A program made the translations under genes and the position numbers. Below are positions 23,643 to 34,408 of a stretch of DNA of 64,000 bases, in pieces. Position 1 is the stretch's first letter. The number at the start of each line of letters is the position of its first letter. The notes under the pieces were generated by a model. The model was not told the origin of the DNA. It ran no database searches and saw only the letters and a program-made list of their open reading frames with translations. This DNA is from Helicostylum pulchrum (lineage: Eukaryota; Mucoromycota; Mucoromycetes; Mucorales; Mucoraceae): NCBI GenBank assembly GCA_025677825.1, contig JAIXMO010000037.1:246858-310857 (forward strand), written 5' to 3'.

Positions 23643-23766
23643 TTACTTAAGGCATCCCAAACAGTATGGGTTCTTATCCCCTCTTAAGTACTTCGTACTA
23701 GTCAAATCGACGCCGTTATTTCTCGTGGTCTCTTGACCACATTCTGAGCAGTTTGGTAAATGTGGT
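23643..23766 (-). pseudogene. Cys-rich (CxxC...CxxC) exon fragment
   Basis: After an acceptor TTAAAATTATAG ending at 23767, a minus frame reads HLPNCSECGQETTRNNG, then GDKNPYCLGCLK, and stops at TAA 23643-23645. Two CxxC pairs about 30 residues apart are typical of a zinc ribbon. It needs two bases from a preceding exon, and the HAM1-like fragment upstream does not offer a donor in that phase. It may be the last exon of a broken gene or part of a mobile element. Confidence 0.3.
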
Positions 23767-23785
23767 CTATAATTTTAATAAGAAT

Positions 23786-25141
23786 TTAGCCCGCTAAATT
23801 GTTTAATTCTTTTAGCATATACGATACCTTTGTTCTTTTAGAGAAAATCAGCTTTTCTTTTAAGCGACAAAGCTTTATTTTGTACTTGATCTCATCGATA
23901 AAGGCAGGAAGCAAAGTCATTATAATGTCATTTAAAAGGTGAGGCTTGAAAGCAGGGTTTCCTTTGCCGTCCATCCATAAGTCACGATGAATAGTGGCAA
24001 TACGATGGTTCAATTCCTTGGAGGTTTCATCTTCGGCTATTAAGCGAATCATCTTGCGAGATTCAGTGGACAAGTAATCGAGATGTTTACGGTATCTTCC
24101 CTTGATCATTTGGTTACCCTTATCCATCAATTGTCTACCTTCTTGGCTGGATTCTTCACGTTGGACATAGCCAGGTTCAGTAGCAAGTCTGTTTACATAA
24201 TTAATAACATCTTGATAGAATTGACGAAGGAGATCATCATTTTGCATATCGTGCATTACATCTTGTACGTCGTGAAGAAGAGGATCGATGGAATTACCTT
24301 GAGCCCAGTATTCAATTATTGTCTTGAGTTCTCTTTCAGAACGCTCTCTAGCATTTACTTGTTCAGTACTATCACCTTGCTTGGACTGAGTTTTGACCTC
24401 CCCTGAGACTTGAGATACACGAGCACTCCAGACCTTGATCAAACGAATTAAAGTTGTAATGGCACCTTGATATTCAGGATGCTTTTGAACTTGGGCTAAA
24501 GATACGCGAAGACGGTTTAATAATTCATCTTGCTTTTCCTTGGGAAGCTTTTCCTTGAAAGTCTTTTGAGTGTAGTCCTTGTGTTCGTACATTTCATTCT
24601 TAGATTTTTGGTAAAGCGGGTGGCTTTCGACCTTTTGTTGGTATTTGTTGGTAGTGGAATTAAGATTATCTTGATCAACAGTGTTTTGTTGAATAGGGTT
24701 TCCAATATTGGTTTGTTCATAAGGTTGTTGTTGTTGGTGGTGGAGAGCATCTTGTTGGCCTAAAGAATCAACGACACCGTGTTGCTGAATGCCCATACGA
24801 TTTTGGTCAATAAGAGGTTGTTGAGTAGCAGGAGGTCCTCCATCAACAGAGTTCGCACCAGGGAAACCACCGGGAAGAGAATTAGGATGTATAGAATCAC
24901 CAGTGTTTAAAAGACCTTGATGTCTGGGACCGTCTTGAGGAGAACTAACAAGGCGAGGTTCTTGGTCGTGAATAGAGCTACGATGAGTATCATCATGCAT
25001 AGGAGGGTGGCTAGCATGAACAGGGTTCATATCAGTAGACTTTCTGTTGGGTCCCGATTGAAGGGTCATTCCCGGCAGGGGGGTATATGGAAGCCTAAAA
25101 AATACGGCCTGTATACGTCCGTATGCATTACAAACGAGCAT
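23786..25141 (-). pseudogene. HAM1-like (DUF5923-type) N-terminal fragment, 3' truncated
   Basis: An uninterrupted 451-codon minus frame. After a Gln/Pro-rich N-terminal part, residues about 185-420 match the N-terminal helical domain of the fungal HAM1-like family: KLPKEKQDELLNRLRVSL, then VINYVNRLATEPGYVQRE, then LLPAFIDEIKY. In intact members I know this is followed at once by IPIPRIE and several hundred residues of a BPI/SMP-like lipid-binding region. Here that is missing: after IDEIKY the frame runs into unrelated sequence (from about 23885) and stops, so the gene has lost its 3' half. The likely original start is the ATG at 25067-25069 (MTLQSG); the extra residues before it may be fusion sequence. 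The break lies beside the transposase region. It might be expressed as a short protein, but a truncated gene is the better reading. Confidence 0.75.
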
Positions 25142-25409
25142 AACACTTCCCAGACTTATCCTTTCTGTTTCGGAAAACTTTTTTACCCTGCAAGAACTTC
25201 GTATAATAAATCCGGAAAAAAAGAAAAGGGGCTGTTATCGGCAACAAGAAAATAACGCCGTTGTCGACAACAAGTGGAGTATTTTTGGTTACATTTTATT
25301 TTTGGGAAGTCGTCAGAAATTTTGAGAACTAGAAAAAACAGAGAGTTTTCTAGAAATAAGTTTTTAGACGATTTCCTTTCTTTCGGATCAGACATCTTTT
25401 AAATAAAAA

Positions 25410-26723
25410 TGGACTACGTTAACTATATTCCAGACGAAAACTGCAATAACTTTACGACTGAGGGAATGGAAATGGGATGAAATTGCTGTTGAGTTTGGCG
25501 ATATTGAGATGCTCAGGGAAAATGAGTACCTCGTAGAAGATACTCCTTAAAGCACAGCTGATGAGAAAATGGAAGAAATGGTTTTAGGGTTGGAAGAGAT
25601 GACGATCACTAAAACTAAAAGATATAAAAAGTATGGGCCTGAGCAAATCGCACGCTTTATACACATACTACAGGAAACAGAAGAAACTGTACCAAAAGCT
25701 GCTGAAGCTTGTGGCATACCTACCAGCAGTACTTATAAACTTTTAAACCAGTTTAACGACAGTAATGGAACCATTCTTCTAGGTAGTACATCCACTAAAA
25801 AAGGAAAAGCGAAACCAAAAAAGCTATTTTCTGTCCACACCGCCTTTTTGATCCAGTTATTTGACGAAAACCCTTCAACCGTTTTGGAACAAGCAAGAGA
25901 AGAGTTTATGAAGCGGTTTGGAGTATCCGTTGTTATTTCCTCTTTATATGTGCATATTAATGAAAAGTGCTGCTTGACACTAAAGCAAGCTAGTAAATAC
26001 GATGCACCTAGAACGCTCAATCTCCGCTACGAAATCGTCAACAAGTGGATAGAGGCCGGTGTCGTTTTCCAGAAAAACTGTGTGCTTATTGATGAAGCTG
26101 GCTTTCACTCCCAACTGATAAGAGGGCGTGTATGGTCGAAAGTTGGTACTCCAGCAAATATAAAAGTTCACATACAAAAAGGCGTTAATTTGAGCATGAT
26201 TGGGTGTATATGTGCTAGAGAAATTATAAGCTTTACCAAAGTTATATCTTCGAAAATAGGGGATGCTAAGTTGATCGAGAAAGAGTTTCATTTCGAGGTA
26301 TCAGCTAAAAAAAGAAAGCACAACACAGAAGAGCCTAAAAAACGAAAGCCTTTAAGAAAAGGCATTACAGCGTATTATATAGTCAAATATATAGAATCTG
26401 CTATGGATGTACTTGACAAAAATGAGACGAAAGGATTTTTTGTTGTCATGGATAATTGTAGGGTACACCACTCCAGATTTGTTGTTGACACTATTGAAAA
26501 ACGGAGATACGAACCATTATTCATACCACCTTACTCCCCGTTTTTGAATCCCACCGAAGAGTGCTGGTCGAAGATTAAAAGTGGGATTAGAAGAAACTCT
26601 TTCAAGAAAGGTGATGAATTGACACCTCGTATCGCTGAAGCATGCAACACGGCGACTATGAAAGACTGTTTGCAGTGGGTAAAACACGCTGAATCGTATT
26701 GGGAGAGGTGTATTCGGAAATAA
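25410..26723 (+). mobile_element. DDE (Tc1/IS630 superfamily) transposon coding region, ends not found
   Basis: Covers the transposase gene and the coding-like remnant just before it (25436-25549, a frame with LREWKWDEIAVEFGDIEMLR that ends in a stop 15 bases before the transposase ATG). I searched by eye for terminal inverted repeats flanked by TA on both sides (25080-25410 and 26724-27010) and found none that convince me. Confidence 0.6.
25569..26723 (+). CDS. DDE-superfamily transposase (Tc1/mariner/IS630-like)
   Basis: A single 384-codon frame. An N-terminal helix-turn-helix region (about 15-60, with VPKAAEACGIPTSSTYKLL) would bind transposon ends. The catalytic core has the expected order: first Asp in CVLIDEAGFHSQ (about residue 173), second Asp in FFVVMDNCRVHHS (about 297), and the final Glu in PPYSPFLNPTEECWSKIK (about 332). 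All three residues are present and there is no internal stop, so the enzyme could be active. A Lys-rich insert (about 245-268) separates the first two motifs. The in-frame TAA just before the ATG, preceded by a protein-like sequence ending EYLVEDTP, suggests either an untranslated leader derived from a longer ancestor or a separate upstream frame. Confidence 0.9.
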   Translation: MEEMVLGLEEMTITKTKRYKKYGPEQIARFIHILQETEETVPKAAEACGIPTSSTYKLLNQFNDSNGTILLGSTSTKKGKAKPKKLFSVHTAFLIQLFDENPSTVLEQAREEFMKRFGVSVVISSLYVHINEKCCLTLKQASKYDAPRTLNLRYEIVNKWIEAGVVFQKNCVLIDEAGFHSQLIRGRVWSKVGTPANIKVHIQKGVNLSMIGCICAREIISFTKVISSKIGDAKLIEKEFHFEVSAKKRKHNTEEPKKRKPLRKGITAYYIVKYIESAMDVLDKNETKGFFVVMDNCRVHHSRFVVDTIEKRRYEPLFIPPYSPFLNPTEECWSKIKSGIRRNSFKKGDELTPRIAEACNTATMKDCLQWVKHAESYWERCIRK

Positions 26724-27302
26724 AAGGGTTTGAATGACTAATTCCATGCTCTTGTTCTCATCTTTTATTTATACAAAATGTCTACAAAATATCTTCTAAA
26801 ATATATTTTTATTTTCTAAATAAAAATCACACTTTGCCTCAAACACTTGTAAAAAAAAATATATATATAACTCTCAAAAAAAATTCTATTGGTCTAAAAA
26901 AATTTATAATCTTCTCAAATGCAAACGAAAATACTGTACCTGGATTTTTTTCCAGTCTCTGACTGAGGATCTCAGTAGATCTCATCCAGTCTCACTACAC
27001 GAATAAGAAGATTTACCAACTATTTAAATACGTTTAGTATTTTGTTAAAATTGCATACTATTCTGGTTTCGGATCTCACAAGGCGAGATTGGCTTTGAGT
27101 AAATAGTTCAATACGAAATAAAAAAGCGCTGCACCTATGCCTACTTCCATATTTTCCTGTTCAGACCAAGAATTAATCAACACCAAAATTAATCATAAGT
27201 TAGAAGCAGTTTTCTTTTTTCTTTTCGTTTTTTTCTTTTCTTTTCTTTTCTTTTATTTTCTTTTATTTTCGTTTTTTTTTTTGTACAAAGCTAACTAATA
27301 CT
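26724..27302. other. Intergenic, mobile-element flank
   Basis: AT-rich; includes palindromic words around 26954-26990 (GATCTCAGTAGATCTC) and a pyrimidine tract at 27208-27285. No gene seen. Confidence 0.4.
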
Positions 27303-28885
27303 TTGATAATGCGCAGAAAGAAACAGCGACAATTTTTACTTGCAACTCCTGCCTTGAACCAGCTTCCGACTTGGAGACGTAAAGGCCAGAAGAGAGCTCG
27401 TCGAAATCTTCTCGAAAGTGAAAGCGAAAGCGAGCCTACTGATAAAAAAAGTGAAGGATGCAGAGAGAGAAGAAGAGCTTTTGGAAGCCTTTCAACGAGA
27501 AATGAAGCGGCGTCTTTCTAGAACAATTCAAGACTATATAGACTCCGGAAAAAGTCTTGATGATCTCAAAAATCAATGCATGACCAAAAAAAGGCTAGAT
27601 AGGGGAATAGTCACAGGCGCGGAAGAAAGAATAGGTGCTCGCGCTGCTGAGATAGAGAACATGTTAAGGAAGAGGAGAAAAACTCAAACGCCCCTGCAAC
27701 ACTGGTTTGAACTCGTTGAAAGTGACTTTGACCGCTTAGTTTCTGATTACCGAAAAGATGTAAAGGGAAAAGGTAAAGAAGTTGAAGTTGAAGTTCTTTC
27801 ACAAAAAATCGAAGAAATAAGTCTTATCGAAGAAGATAAATATGGTCCATCTTCATCCAGTTCTCTTTCTAAAACGCAAACAGTTGAAAGCCTACATCAG
27901 CCAGAAGGATCCTCAGATAACCCACAGAGTTAGACATGAATGAAGAAAAAGATGAAAAGACTAGACATTGTAGTTCGTCTCTCTTACCATTGATCAGAAG
28001 TGACTTACCAGCTGATATAAAAGATACATTTCTTAGAGTTCTCAAGGGAAATTAACTGCAGCAACCGATTATACTATTGACTTCGGAGTTCAGGTGCACA
28101 AAATGATTATTCTGCTAAGAGCCTGTACTTTTGTCAAGGACGATAACAGCGTCAAAATGCAACAAAAAAGAGGTCCTCAATTACAAGATATCCTTCCAAC
28201 TAACTACCAGCTTGAAAAAAAAAGGTGATATTTTTCTCCTTCCCCCATTAGACTTTTCTTGTTTGAAAACAGCAAATTTAATTCGTAACTTCAGTAAACT
28301 TTTCAGCAAGGCGCATCTTCAACTAATCCGCTCCACCTATTTCGGCCCTCAAGGCTTGAGAGAAGGTTCAACGAAAATACAGTATTTTCACAATGCATTT
28401 GTTGATATACTTCCTAGAAATTAAAAAAAGCTTTTACAACAGATCCTTATGTTATGAAAATGTCCTTGTCCAAGTATGCAACAAATTTTGAAGTTATGTG
28501 GTCGGATTCAAAAAGGCCATTAAAAGTTCTGAACCGCTTACTTGATATATTACTTAAAATACATCTTGCACCGGAGCGAGAACAGAATTACAAAGCCTAT
28601 GTTGCTAAAAAGAAAAAAGAAATGGAGCAAAAGAGATAACTGTATATTAGCGAAAAAGAAGCTACAACCATTCAACGTCCCATTAGCGTCATAAAGAAAT
28701 CTCGCAATGGAAAAATAAATTTGTTTAACAATGAACGTAGACGGCGCAGGAAATATGTGAAGAAAGCGAAAGATGACCCGGTTAACGAACAAAAATGGAT
28801 CAATAAAGCTATTAGATGTACGGAAAGAATTGAAACGTATGCAGAAACTTTAGCTATTGAAGTAAAGTCGAATATAAAGCATTAA
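27303..28885 (+). pseudogene. Decayed gene, 5' part; likely mobile or multicopy accessory gene
   Basis: Reads as one protein broken by frame changes and stops. The frame from 27309 (MRRKKQRQFLLATPALNQ) shifts at a seven-A run at about 27446 into a 171-codon frame (REEELLEAFQREMKRRLSR, then HWFELVESDFDRLVSDY). After stops at about 27931 it continues as SLLPLIRSDLPADIKDTFL, then in another frame TAATDYTIDFGVQVHKMI, then FLLPPLDFSCLKTANLIR, then KYATNFEVMWSDSKRPLKV and a basic tail up to about 28860. I count at least four frame changes or stops. I cannot name the family; lineage-specific genes of this kind beside transposons are common in Mucoromycota genomes, which is inference. Confidence 0.55.
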
Positions 28886-28931
28886 TCTTACGTATTTTCC
28901 CATTAATAACTATATATTTTTTTCTATATAG

Positions 28932-29852
28932 CGTACTAAAGCTATTGATATCGATCCTTCTGATACTTCTGACATTGAGTTAAATACCATTGATGACTTG
29001 GATATAGAAAAAAGAAGAAGAGCAATCGAAAAAGAAGAAGAAGTCGTCGAATCAACTGATTTATCAAGAAAGCGTTTAGCAGTGTTTAGATCTATTTTGC
29101 GCCAAGTAATATTTAAGTACCACGGACAACACATTACAGAAGCAGAAATTAGAGATATTTCTAATACGACATACACACAAGAGGAGATACGTGTCTTAAG
29201 TTCAATCGCAAACTTTTTAATGCCATATATTCCTACTAAGCAAACATGGTATACCACTGCGTATCAAATTCCATTCATTCTTATGTCTAACGATATTATG
29301 CGCTATACTGGGTATCAGAAATCTTGTGTGGCTGTTTCTCCATTATCAAAACTAAGTAGTCTGCATTGTTTCAAAATATACGCCCCTACTCGGTTTTCAT
29401 CTTTCTGTGATTCTAATTTGGAGCAACCGATGGATATATATGGTTTCGACGGAAACGTAATATTATCTAGACGCTTAGCTACGGAGTCAAAAGATGCTGT
29501 TTTTGGATCTTTCTTCAACCTCGCCGAAATAAAAAAAGTAACTGCAAGTTACGGTTTGGATTTCCAGCATAACATGTCGCTGTTGTCGGGACTAAAAACA
29601 GTAAGAATCACGGGTACGCTTACTAAACCAACAAAACAAAATATGGCTACTGTTCTTGAATCTAAAGATACTTTGTCAAAGCCAAAAAAATCCTTGTTAC
29701 AAAAGGAAAAGCGAGATGCAGAGACTAAAAGAAATGCGAGTCAAAAAGAAATCGAAAACCTAGACAATCAATTGCGAGCACTTTATGTCAAGTTAAATAA
29801 AAACAGGGAACAGTTTGATATCCATCAACAGAAGGTCTCTTTATCAAATTAA
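28932..29852 (+). pseudogene. Decayed gene, middle part: 300-codon open frame
   Basis: After an intron-like gap (GTAAAG at 28861 to TTTCTATATAG at 28931) the frame reads DIDPSDTSDIELNTIDDLDI and stays open through 29852. It contains ESTDLSRKRLAVFRSILRQV, WYTTAYQIPFILMSNDIMRY, ASYGLDFQHNMSLLSGLK, and a charged coiled-coil tail (RNASQKEIENLDNQLRAL). This is the best-preserved part of the decayed gene that starts near 27.3 kb and might be expressed on its own from the ATG at 28998. No known motif recognised. Confidence 0.5.
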
Positions 29853-30611
29853 TTAAAACATGCTTGTCCTCGATTTGGTGTTCTCGCTTGACAATGGAAA
29901 AAAAACAATAAAAACAATATCGAAATTGGACAATATGAAGAAAATTGTGACCCGAATGTGGAACTGACACCTTGTTTCTATGCGTCTAACAACAAAAGCC
30001 AGAAAAGCGGAAAGAGAAAACTTGAAGAGACGAATTATCTTCTATATCTTGTAAGCAAGAAATACCTAGTACTATGCTGGAGTTACCAAAGCTTAGTACG
30101 GGTTTTCAAACGATGATTTCTGATAAATCAGCTGCGTTTGATACACAGCTACGAATATTATGTCTCTCCCCTCGCTTTCATTAGAAGAGCAGGATTTGTC
30201 CTGTATGCTATTGCTATTGTTGAATCCTGCAAAAAGCAGTTACATCAAAGAATATTAGTTGCTTGAGACAAAAAAGGAACTACATACTTTTGGTATAATG
30301 ATTAGTGGTAATCAAATACAGTTGCGTGTTCTTCATCTTTCTGATGCAGGAACCAGCTACTGGATGGTTCGATTAGTCCTTCGCCCCTATACCCAAATTT
30401 GATAATCAATTTGCTGGTGACTACAAAATACTATATTTTTATACGGTACTTTATTACCGACAACCAAAGAAACATATGCTTTTATGGAAGAAACTCTTTT
30501 GAAAACTCCCTCCTCAGTCTAGAAGAAATGGGTGATGATCTTATTTTATCTAATTACTCCTCTTTTCTGAAACCAACTGTGTATATGTTATCAAATGAAG
30601 AGCAAACTTAA
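29853..30611 (+). pseudogene. Decayed gene, 3' part
   Basis: Short protein-like stretches in changing frames: IGQYEENCDPNVELTPCFY (about 29920), ISDKSAAFDTQLRILCLSP (about 30118), LSLEEQDLSCMLLLLLNPA (about 30180), GIMISGNQIQLRVLHLSDAG (about 30297) and a final open frame to 30611. Frame changes between nearly every pair show the region is not translated as one protein today. Confidence 0.45.
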
Positions 30612-31350
30612 TTATATTCTGATGCTGCTACATCCTTCTCATATCATGCTATACATTCATTCTGTTGTTTCAATCTCATATTTTTTTTGTCAAAAATAAA
30701 ATAAAAGGATAACATTATATACAAAAAAGTTTTTGATATTTAAAAAAGATCAGAAACATCTAACTCGTCTTTACCATGAAACCAAGTCGTATATTCTGTC
30801 AGTTACCGGTTTCCTTGACCCATTGTGTAGTGTAATGCATGAATGATATATCCAAAATATAATATCCTAATTCTAGTACCTAGATCTTGCAGTAAGTAAA
30901 TGAAAGCTGTATTTTTTTTTAGGTATTTTATTCGATAGTGTTGATTTTTGCGTATGATTCCTAAAAATAAAGACTGACTTTACACCATTTCAATAATTAA
31001 TGCTTGTATGTTATCCCGTCACAATAGAGCTTTTGGAGCTTAAAAAAATACTACATTTTTCGTGTATGACCCGTTTTTTTTTAGCGCTGCACTACGACCT
31101 ATGTGAGTTCGTGTAAAGACTCCTCGAAATTATTTGGGAATTGCAAAAGGTTTTAGCGTGAGTAAATTAAAAAAAATTATGTAACAAACAAACGAGGGGA
31201 TTTGTTCAAAAACTTTTTATAGTAATATCAGTTCATCTGTATCATGCTGTTATTGTTCTCTTTTATCATTTTTTTTAGTTTAGTTTAAAGATAAGACAAA
31301 AAAAAGTACAAGTATAAGATAAGATGGAAGTTTTTTTTTATATATAATAT
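30612..31350. other. Intergenic, no gene seen
   Basis: AT-rich with short poly-T runs; no convincing frame or repeat. Confidence 0.5.
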
Positions 31351-31944
31351 TTAATGATAATAGATATTGCTATTGGCGCTATTCCATCTATTGATAGATG
31401 GTCTTTGATTGGGTCTAGTTCTTTCCAGCATAATATCACTATTACTACGAGATATTACTGGATAATTGTCACGATAGTAACGATCTTCTAGACCAATGTG
31501 TTCTACCAGACTCTTTTCATTATCGCTATGCAAAGACGAAGAAGAACTTGGACTGTATAGCGTGGATTCAGTTACAGAAGTGCTGTCAACCTTTGTGTTT
31601 TTGTTTGGAGTGAAATGAACGCATATAGAATAAGGCAATTGATGAGGATGAACGGGGAACGGAGGAGGGAGTATCATGGGAGACATATAGGGATCATAAC
31701 AGCAGCCGTAGCAGCAGTACCATGATTGTGGAGGGATAATATGTTGCGTAGGTAACATGAAATGATGATCCGGCATCATTACAGGCTGAAACTGCCTGCA
31801 GCTATTACTATTATTATGCATTTTGCTTTTCAGGTCCAATAGCACCCGTCTTGTTCTTGAGAGTAGACGACATTTAGCAAAGAAGGGAACCTTTTTTTTT
31901 TGTTGTTCCTTGAATGGATCAAACGGTTGTGCAAGTAACAACAT
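31351..31944 (-). CDS. Small hypothetical protein, Pro/Tyr/Cys- and Ser-rich
   Basis: A single 197-codon frame. The ATG at 31942-31944 gives the longest form; an inner ATG at 31820-31822 (MHNNSNSCRQFQPVMMPD) is an alternative. Visible features are a Pro/His/Tyr/Cys-rich middle (PPQSWYCCYGCCYDPYMSPM), a Ser-rich linker, and a C-terminus with RSNSDIML and RPSINRWNS, which look like basophilic-kinase or 14-3-3-type sites. No family recognised. Composition is not random intergenic sequence, so I think it is real. An intron within the first 40 codons is possible. Confidence 0.5.
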   Translation of the reverse strand: MLLLAQPFDPFKEQQKKKVPFFAKCRLLSRTRRVLLDLKSKMHNNSNSCRQFQPVMMPDHHFMLPTQHIIPPQSWYCCYGCCYDPYMSPMILPPPFPVHPHQLPYSICVHFTPNKNTKVDSTSVTESTLYSPSSSSSLHSDNEKSLVEHIGLEDRYYRDNYPVISRSNSDIMLERTRPNQRPSINRWNSANSNIYYH

Positions 31945-32080
31945 TTTTTTATATTATATGTATTTAATTGAAAGGGAAAAAGAAAATAAGGAAAAAAAAG
32001 GAACCTTTTATTTTTATATGGACACAACAACCTTTTTTTTTTTTCGGAGGTCATTTTATTTATTTATTTATTTATTACTC

Positions 32081-33897
32081 TTAAAGCATAACCAATCCAA
32101 CCTTATTTCTAGCAACATCGGGACACTTCCAGTTATACAAGTAGTAATTCAAATAACCATCACCATTACCAAACTTTTGCTCATCAACAAATTTAGCATT
32201 ATCCATTAAATCAAGAGTATTTACGACGTCAAAACCAGCCTATATATTTTGTTGTTATTAGCCCATCTTTTTATCTCCCCATATTTTTTTTAAAAAATGT
32301 AAACAAATAATACTAACCTTTTTAGCTAATACCAAAGCATCGTTTATAAGTTCATTTAATCTCTTTTCAATAAACTTTTCAGTTTGTTCATGATCCAAAG
32401 CTTGAGGAATTTCCAAACCATAGTAGAACATATAGGCAGCGTTCAAAGTAGAATGCTTGGGGTTGCCAATAACCGAACTGGGAAGAGAGTAGAACGAAAA
32501 GAAATCTGTAACCTTACCGTCTTGTTCGACAACATAACTCCAAACTACCTTTTCGTGAGGTAAAATCCAATGTTTAACATCTTCATCTGTTTCAAATACA
32601 GGTGCAAAATCAAATCGGGATAAATACTTGTTGAGCAACACGCGTACTTGAGGTACATCTTCTAAACGCATCTCTCTTAATCCAGCAATACTGGTCTTTT
32701 CGGGAACCTTGTATGCTTTGATCATACGAGATAATGTCGATCTAGGGGGAATACGTGAGAAGTTACATTCAACAAGTTTCTTGGGGTTAAGTGATCTATG
32801 ATAATAACTAAATCATGTGTGTTAGTTTTTTTTTTAAATCTCAGTCTAGTCCCCTTTTTTCTTTTCTTTCTTACCGACAAGTGGAAATAGGTTTGGGAAT
32901 AACGACACCAGCAGTATAAGCAGCTTGGAAAATACCTTCAACATGACTTCTACGTGTAATTTCCTTGATAAGAACAGGAGCTAAACGCTTTGATCTAAGC
33001 TTCTTGTGAACACATAAAAAGTTGATTTCTGTCAAGTTGTGGACCCTAAAAAAAATTCATTTTAGCACCAAAAAATGACACATATAAAAAAAAAAAAACT
33101 TACTTTTCATAGGTTCTCATAGCAACAGGGATACCACTAATGAAAGCAACCAACTTCTTGTTGGAAGCTACACGAACACCAACGAGCCAAGTCTTTCTCC
33201 AGTTAGGGGGTAAAAGAGCCCTATATAACAACAATGAAAAACCTCGATTTTTTTAACAAAACTTACTCTTTTTCTTGTTCTCTTTTATATATTTACCACT
33301 TCAAAAACTCTGCAGAATAATCAAATCTGAATTGTGCTTCATCATCTTCAACATAATTCATAGTTAAAAGTTCATAAAGCTCCTTGACCTAAAAAACAAA
33401 ACAAAAAACCAATTACTTTTTGACCAGTAATAACGAACCAAGTTTTACGTACCTCTTTATCATCTTCCATGTTGATTTCGCACCATTCAAAGTCCTTGGG
33501 TAAAGGAAGTGGTTCCTTTCTGATTTGATCAAAAGGAATATCAGCTTCAATAGGACCTGATTCATTAATCTCGTCATCTAACAAAAGAAAAGTCCATCAG
33601 TAAACTCGTTTCTTCTTCCCCGATTCTCTTTTAAATATACTTACTGAAGTTAGGTACAGGTTGAGTATTCCAAAACTTGTGGTCACCAACATCTTTTTTA
33701 CCCGTGGACTTTACCATACCGGACTTTTCCATCAAGGCCATACTTTCCATCATTTGCTTTAACTGAGCTCTCATCAAAGCTTCGGATTGAGGATCAGTAC
33801 TCTTTTCACCAGTGGCAGGACTCTTGGTGACAAGTTTGTCTACCTTTTTTACGAGATCTTTCAACTCTTTTTCGGTAGGTGGGTTTTTATTATCCAT
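32081..33897 (-). CDS. NMT1: Glycylpeptide N-tetradecanoyltransferase (N-myristoyltransferase)
   Basis: Seven exons: 33645-33897, 33453-33577, 33297-33388, 33104-33220, 32875-33045, 32318-32807 and 32081-32239; phases close perfectly to 469 codons (468 residues), normal for the family. The enzyme moves myristate from myristoyl-CoA to the N-terminal Gly of target proteins in the cytosol. Recognisable segments in order: [10 protein letters not shown], the [14 protein letters not shown] linker, [14 protein letters not shown], the myristoyl-CoA site region [20 protein letters not shown] then [20 protein letters not shown], the peptide-site part of the N-lobe with [20 protein letters not shown], and the C-lobe ending [19 protein letters not shown] then GLVML. 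The extreme C-terminal carboxylate is the general base in this family. The gene starts 512 bases from the divergent HIG1-type gene. Confidence 0.97.
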
Positions 33898-34408
33898 GAT
33901 TTCTTTAAATAAAAACGCGGGAAGGTAAAAAGAAGGAAAAAAATATTATATAAAAAAAATATTAAGTAACCGCAAAAAAATGAAGGGTTTTTAAAGGGCG
34001 TGGATGGACATGACTGTTTCGGTTGTAACAAAGAAACCCTTTTTTTTTGTTGTTGTTACTGGTAATCATTCAACCGGGGACAATGAAGTGGAGGAAAAAA
34101 AGTAATGAGCTGACGATATTTTTTTTGAATTCCAACTCGTGAAAAGAGGTGTAATTTACTAAAATCTGTGAGCAGATTACAAATAAACTTTTAGCCGTTA
34201 CGATTGGATCGTTTTACAAACGTAAGAGTACCAATGGGAATTAAAAGAACAGCCGGCAGCAGGGCCAAAGGATGTTAAGGATAAAAATCATCCCACTTTA
34301 ACTTTTTTTGTCCGGTCCGCACTAAATCATGTACTATATAAAACGGGGGTGTTAAACTCTTTCATTTTTTTTTTTTTAATTTCACTTTTTTTCCAAACAA
34401 TTTATACT

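Noticed and set aside
24083..25255. Plus-strand frames of 77-112 codons
   Set aside because: Antisense shadows of the HAM1-like frame.
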